Source of the DNA: an uncultured Brevinema sp.
GTDB lineage: Bacteria; Spirochaetota; Brevinematia; Brevinematales; Brevinemataceae
DNA: 64,000 bases
Assembly: GCA_947038195.1 (NCBI GenBank)
Contig: CAMQVI010000003.1
Coordinates: 22,740 to 86,739, forward strand
Reading direction: 5' to 3'
Part shown: positions 59,252 through 64,000 of the stretch, in pieces
Position numbering within the stretch: position 1 is the first letter of the stretch
Layout of the letters: every line of letters starts with the position of its first letter
Program-made: the position numbers and the translations under genes
Notes under the pieces: model-generated
What the model saw: the letters and a program-made list of their open reading frames with translations, nothing else
What the model was told of the DNA's origin: nothing
Databases searched by the model: none

Positions 59252-59494
59252 ATAGAGACAAGAGGTATGTTTATGGTAATCAATACCACATTATTAAAAT
59301 ACTCTTCCCTCATCCCCTTTTCCTCATTTTTCGATCTTGCCCCTAAAACCAGAATTTTCAATAGATTTCATTGGTATATGGCTGCTTTTTGTATCCTTAC
59401 CTACTAGCTTCTTTTTTTCTTTGCTTAATTGCTACCACTTGCTTTGTTGTTTAAATTATACGCTACTCTTTTTCTAAGAGTAAAGGAAAAATAA

Positions 59495-60895
59495 ATGTTA
59501 AAAATAATACAATATATCACCAATCTCTTTGGTGGTTCAAAAGAAAAAAACATAGGCGATACCTTCATCACGAGAAGACTTTATCGTATCGCTTGGCCTT
59601 TATCTATCAATACGCTCACGTTCTACGCACTTACCGTTACGGATTCTATTTTTATAGGACACTATGACCCTAGTGGCTTAGACATCCTCAATACCATTAT
59701 GATGCCCTTTATGACCCTCAATCAATTAATAGATTATATGCACATGGGGACAGTGATTCCCGCCTCCCATGCTTTCGGAGCGAAAGACTATACTAAAGTA
59801 AAACGCTACATAGAAAATGGATTTTTTGTATACGGGGTCGTCGGTATTTCCTTTTGGCTTTTTTGGCTTTTTGGAGCAGAAACGATTTATTCTGCTATTA
59901 CCCCAGACCCTAAAACTCAGAGAATAGCCCTAGATTATATCCACGTAGTAGCCTACACCTATCTCATTCAAGGTATAGGTTATAAAGGAATGCAAGCGCT
60001 TTTTGCCACAACAGGCTACACCTATCCCTTTATGGTTACAGGATTGGTACAAGTTGTCGTAAACATGTTCGCAAATCGAGTTCTTATTTATGGAGATTTC
60101 TTTTTCCCCGAATTAGGAATAGCAGGAGCAGCGTGGGGCACCTTATTTAGTAGTGCCGTAGGTGCTGCGATCATGTTTTACTACCTTAAAAAACAAACAG
60201 TTGTCACGCCCACCCTTAAAGGGATTCTTAGTCCTAATAAAAACTATGTCTGGACGACCATTAGAATGGGTTTCCCCGTGGGTATAGACATGATTTTATG
60301 GGGCTTAGGAGGTGTTTTCCTTGTATGGATTATCAATCAAACAGACCCTACCTTAAATAGATTTATGTTCTTTTTTGTGACCCTTCCCGAATTTGGATTC
60401 AGAATGTATTCTGGGTACATATTAGCCATCACCAACTTATCAGGTAGAGCTTTTGGTGCTCGTAACATCCCCAAATTATTCAAAATAATGAGATTTGGGC
60501 TTAGAGATGCCCTTCGTATTGCGATAGCTATTTCAGCTATTTATGTTTTTTTCCCCACCCAAATGGCTCACATTTTCACCGACGACCCAGCGACTGTTGA
60601 TTTACTAAAAATCTATATCCCAGCGATGGTTATTATTATCATTCCTAGAACATTATGGGAAGTCTTTAACGGCACTCTTCATGGTATGGGCATTACAATG
60701 TGGGGTATCTTTGTCCAAATTATAGGACTTTGTGCCATTGTAGCACAAGCTTACTATTTTGTAGGCGTTCTAAAATGGGGAGTCTTAGGGATTTGTCTTG
60801 TCTATACAGTAGACGAAATATTAAGAGTATCCTTCATGGGAGCTAGAGTGCTAGTGGCGAAACATAATATCACCTTAGGTAAAGCCAAAATATAA
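59495..60895 (+). CDS. MATE family efflux transporter
   Basis: 466 aa polytopic; RRLYRIAWPLSINTLTFYALTVTDSIFIGHYD; ATTGYTYPFMVTGLVQVVVNMFANRVLIYG. Confidence 0.93.
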   Translation: MLKIIQYITNLFGGSKEKNIGDTFITRRLYRIAWPLSINTLTFYALTVTDSIFIGHYDPSGLDILNTIMMPFMTLNQLIDYMHMGTVIPASHAFGAKDYTKVKRYIENGFFVYGVVGISFWLFWLFGAETIYSAITPDPKTQRIALDYIHVVAYTYLIQGIGYKGMQALFATTGYTYPFMVTGLVQVVVNMFANRVLIYGDFFFPELGIAGAAWGTLFSSAVGAAIMFYYLKKQTVVTPTLKGILSPNKNYVWTTIRMGFPVGIDMILWGLGGVFLVWIINQTDPTLNRFMFFFVTLPEFGFRMYSGYILAITNLSGRAFGARNIPKLFKIMRFGLRDALRIAIAISAIYVFFPTQMAHIFTDDPATVDLLKIYIPAMVIIIIPRTLWEVFNGTLHGMGITMWGIFVQIIGLCAIVAQAYYFVGVLKWGVLGICLVYTVDEILRVSFMGARVLVAKHNITLGKAKI

Positions 60896-60927
60896 ATATC
60901 CCATTCTTTCAAGATATAAAAATCTAT

Positions 60928-60962
60928 AAAAGACAGATAGTATAATGCTATCTGTCTTTTTT
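60928..60962 (+). terminator. Terminator downstream of MATE gene
   Basis: AAAAGACAGATAGTATAATGCTATCTGTCTTTTTT. Confidence 0.88.
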
Positions 60963-61314
60963 CGTTTAAAACTTTTTATATATTCTTGATTGTTCGTTTA
61001 CGTGAATCTAACCAAAAAATCAAAAAAAACACCTACCCAAAGGGCACGATTTTGGAGTTTGAAGGACACCGTCCAGATAATAATATAATATATAAGCATC
61101 TATCCCTACCTAAGTCACAGTATAAATAGATATCTCTATTAAATCAATCTTCCAAATAAATAAAAATGATAGGGGCTCCCCCTCAATAAGAGGTGTTCCG
61201 ACCTGCTTCGCTAGGTGTTCCGACCCCAATCCCATGAGATCATCAGAATCATTCCGCCCCTATCTAATTTTATAAAATAACTCTTCCTATAGCTCTTAAC
61301 TCGGCTATGCTGAG

Positions 61315-61354
61315 TAAGAGCTATTAGTCGTTTTCACTCCTATATCTCTAAAAA
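61315..61354 (+). repeat. 40-bp direct repeat, copy 1
   Basis: TAAGAGCTATTAGTCGTTTTCACTCCTATATCTCTAAAAA; differs from copy 2 at 2 positions. Confidence 0.9.
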
Positions 61355-61438
61355 AAAACCCATAATTTGCCATATAGGCACTACTATGAGGTTTTGTTAA
61401 TGTTTAAGGTATCCAGTTTCGCAATTCTGCTCACTGGA

Positions 61439-61478
61439 TAAGAGCTATTAGTCGCTTTCGCTCCTATATCTCTAAAAA
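61439..61478 (+). repeat. 40-bp direct repeat, copy 2
   Basis: TAAGAGCTATTAGTCGCTTTCGCTCCTATATCTCTAAAAA. Confidence 0.9.
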
Positions 61479-62121
61479 GCCCATAGAGTTTGTATTGTTA
61501 CACTCCCGTAGAACAGAATCTTAAATATTTCTATCTAGTACCCAACCATGGAAATTATACAAAGCTCTATGAGCAGTTATATAAATTTATCCATGGCTGG
61601 ACAAAGCACAAAATAAATGTGCAAAAAAGTATCTAAATACTTTGAGAATAAAAAAGAATTATCAAAAGATAACTCAATACTATTTTAAGTATGAGATAAA
61701 AATATTGTAATAGATTATTTCTAATCTACAGAAGTGTAACGTAGATATTATAATATATATTGGAATTCTTGTCAATGGGTATTACATTATATAGCTCGTG
61801 GTGTCTCCCAAAATCTCTACCACCACAAAAAGGGGGTTCTTACTCGAAGAGTGCTACGCTAGAGGGTTTTTTAGAGAATAGCGAGACAGCTCAGCTGTCG
61901 AAACTATTGTCTTATGCAGTTATTAAAATTTTCTCCATTCACTTAAACATCTTACTGCATATCTAGCATAGCACCTAGCAAAGCAATGGTTAAAAAACCT
62001 CTTAAGTGGCTGGGGGTTATACCCGAAGGGTGCTTTAGCTAGGGGTAGCGTAGCACCAAGGCTCCCCCTATAGAAGATTTGAACCACGCTATTATCTTAT
62101 TTAACAAAAAATATATAATAT

Positions 62122-62217
62122 TAAGAGATTCAGTGGTGTTTATCGTTTCTTTCTAGTTGATTTTATTTATAAGAGATTTAGTGGTGTTTACCTTTTTTTT
62201 CTAGATAATTTTGATAT
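62122..62217 (+). repeat. ~48-bp degenerate tandem repeat, two copies
   Basis: TAAGAGATTCAGTGGTGTTTATC…TTTCTAGTTGATTTTA then TAAGAGATTTAGTGGTGTTTACC…TTTCTAGATAATTTT. Confidence 0.85.
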
Positions 62218-62251
62218 AAGAGAGATTTTTGGAGCATCCATTTTCTTTACT

Positions 62252-62280
62252 AGGGGGGAGCCTTGGCTCTCCCCCCTATA
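62252..62280. repeat. GC-rich near-perfect hairpin
   Basis: TAGGGGGGAGCCTTGGCTCTCCCCCCTA. Confidence 0.85.
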
Positions 62281-62341
62281 ACCCCCGAGCCAAATAAGGG
62301 ACTACTCGTCCCCTATTAACCCCTCGATGTAGAAATATTGG

Positions 62342-62450
62342 GGCAAATCAAAGCCCCCCCTCATTTACCCTCTAGCGAAGCATGTAGATATTTTGTGGCG
62401 AATCAAAGCTCCCCTCATTTATCCTCTAGCGAAGCATAGATATTTAGATA
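62342..62450 (+). repeat. ~55-bp degenerate tandem repeat, two copies
   Basis: GGCAAATCAAAGCCCCCCCTCATTTACCCTCTAGCGAAGCATGTAGATATTTT / GGCGAATCAAAGCTCCCCTCATTTATCCTCTAGCGAAGCATAGATATTT. Confidence 0.9.
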
Positions 62451-62488
62451 TTTTAACTTGTCTCTTTTTCGTTAAGATAATCCCACGA

Positions 62489-62517
62489 TTGACAAAAAAA
62501 CAAGCCCATTATATACT
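62489..62517 (+). promoter_or_regulatory. Strong sigma70-type promoter for lipoprotein gene
   Basis: TTGACA-N17-TATACT, 24 bp before the ATG. Confidence 0.7.
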
Positions 62518-62540
62518 ATATTATAATAGGAGCTCATTTT

Positions 62541-63173
62541 ATGAAATATTTACTAATACTAATACTATTCATTACTAGCTGTACTGATAAAAAACAAACT
62601 CCCGAGCCTATCGTGCTAGAGCCTGAGCCCATCGTCGCTAGCTATGGTATAGAACCTGAGCTGTTTTGGTTAGAAGAATACAGCCGTGATAATATAATCA
62701 TTGAAGAGAGTACATATTCTGCTATCTATTATGAGCCAATTTCTAATCAATACTATTTTGCTACTATAGAAAAAACGAATAATATCTCCTACAATACTAA
62801 TAATCTTATAGATGAAAAAAATTATATTGATTACAAGATGTTTCAAGCAAAAACATCTTTTTTCTATGTAGGTAGTACTGACCTTACAAATCGTATCTAT
62901 ATAGATAATGATAAAAATCTATATATCAAAAAATTAAAACTTATTAATGATACTCAGTACTATGATTATGAGGATCAAAAACAGACCTTACCCTCTCCTG
63001 TTTATCCAAAAGCATCTCACTATGACGGTGATGGTGGAGATATACACCGTCTGATTTTTTATACGAATACGAATACTGATTTTATTTTTGTCCGATCACT
63101 AGCTCAAGAACCATCTTTACCTTATTCTCCATATTCAAAAGGAGAACTACTTCCAAGCCCATATGGTAATTAA
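62541..63173 (+). CDS. Putative lipoprotein, unknown function
   Basis: MKYLLILILFITSC lipobox; promoter and AGGAG upstream. Confidence 0.75.
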   Translation: MKYLLILILFITSCTDKKQTPEPIVLEPEPIVASYGIEPELFWLEEYSRDNIIIEESTYSAIYYEPISNQYYFATIEKTNNISYNTNNLIDEKNYIDYKMFQAKTSFFYVGSTDLTNRIYIDNDKNLYIKKLKLINDTQYYDYEDQKQTLPSPVYPKASHYDGDGGDIHRLIFYTNTNTDFIFVRSLAQEPSLPYSPYSKGELLPSPYGN

Positions 63174-63178
63174 AATTA

Positions 63179-64000
63179 CTAGCTATTTATTACCATATGA
63201 TAACACACTTTTTCTCCTCCTTCGGGTGGTATTAACAGTTCTCGAATAAAAGATCTTCCTTTGAATAAACGCAATACTGATTCAAAATTACTATTTTTTA
63301 AATTTGGATTAGAACCAAAGCCAATATCCACAGTATTATCTGGGGCGTCAATATGGTTAAATCCTGTAAAACGCTTTTCTTTGATTCCTTTAGCTAACAT
63401 ATCTTTTATATCTTGCTCAGGTGTGCCTTTTTTGATTTCTTGCTCTGTAAACCTACCTGCGTTTCCTGTATACATAGAATGACTGGCAAGTTTGCCCATT
63501 GCATAATAAACACTATTATATACCAAGTTAGCTTGTTTTTCAGAGCTTCTACCAGTGCTTGTTATTACAATTTCTTTCTGAGAATTATTGTACATAGCAT
63601 TATAGTACAAGACGATACATTTAAGTCTTTCTTCTGCTTTACTAGAAATTTGTGGTAGATTATTAGGGGAATATCCGACTCTAATTGAGTCTCTTCCTGT
63701 TTTAGAAGGTGTGAAAATTTTATCTTTCTCTAAGCTATCTTTTCTCAAATTTGCAGCCTCTCGAATATTGTGAAATTCACTAGCACCGAAACCAGATACT
63801 TTAATTAATCGATTCCAGAAATAATCTCTATTAATTGCAAAAACAATCTTATCCAGTAAAGAAACTGTATAAAAACCTTTTTTTAGATTATCTTGTTCTC
63901 TACTACTTAAGGATGTTTTGCAATAACATTCTTCCAAACATTTCGCCGATAATTGCTCTATCTTATCTTTTGGAGTAGAACAAGGGCAATTACTAGAATG
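63179..64000 (-). CDS. C-terminal part of a larger Cys-containing protein open at right edge; weakly M15-peptidase-like C-terminus
   Basis: Reading frame continues past track start 63937 (TTG) to the edge as HSSNCPCSTPKDKIEQLSAKCLEECYCKTS…; C-terminal STGRSSEKQ…FNHIDAPDNTVDIGFG resembles M15 Arg/His-Asp spacing. Confidence 0.6.
   Translation of the reverse strand, partial: HSSNCPCSTPKDKIEQLSAKCLEECYCKTSLSSREQDNLKKGFYTVSLLDKIVFAINRDYFWNRLIKVSGFGASEFHNIREAANLRKDSLEKDKIFTPSKTGRDSIRVGYSPNNLPQISSKAEERLKCIVLYYNAMYNNSQKEIVITSTGRSSEKQANLVYNSVYYAMGKLASHSMYTGNAGRFTEQEIKKGTPEQDIKDMLAKGIKEKRFTGFNHIDAPDNTVDIGFGSNPNLKNSNFESVLRLFKGRSFIRELLIPPEGGEKVCYHMVINS

Noticed and set aside
61760-61966. 68-aa plus-strand ORF in the repeat island
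   Set aside because: No clear ribosome-binding site; composition looks like random translation of repeat-rich DNA.
61000-62500. CRISPR array
   Set aside because: Repeats are few, differ in length and family, are irregularly spaced or directly tandem, and no cas genes are nearby.

Overview
AT-rich bacterial chromosomal window. It is most consistent with a spirochaete, because it carries a cheR-cheB-cheA-cheW-cheX-cheY block, polytopic MCPs and many secreted ankyrin proteins. I read this from gene content only, and the genus is unproven. Most of the window is housekeeping: ptsI (open at the left edge), glyQ, tsaC and tsaD, pgi, mutS2, glgC, serine dehydratase, trmI/xseA/rpmE, pgm, dus, yajC-secD-secF, three tRNAs, two tandem nucleoside phosphorylases, and a MATE transporter. 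The more unusual material is: (i) ~50.5-59 kb, with four secreted ankyrin-repeat proteins around an ECF sigma / putative anti-sigma / secreted-protein module; (ii) an 87-bp (29-codon) tandem repeat that copies the stop-containing 3' end of an ankyrin gene; (iii) a ~1.5 kb repeat- and hairpin-rich non-coding island at 61.0-62.5 kb; (iv) a Cys-rich, possibly peptidase-like ORF open at the right edge, converging on a lipoprotein gene; (v) a candidate small RNA upstream of mutS2; (vi) a repetitive acidic insertion inside the CheA P5 domain; (vii) a PseG-like/zinc-ribbon/methyltransferase fusion; (viii) orphan proteins in conserved neighbourhoods. No CRISPR array, transposase, recognisable prophage or known anti-phage system was seen. 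All family calls come from reading motifs, with no database search.
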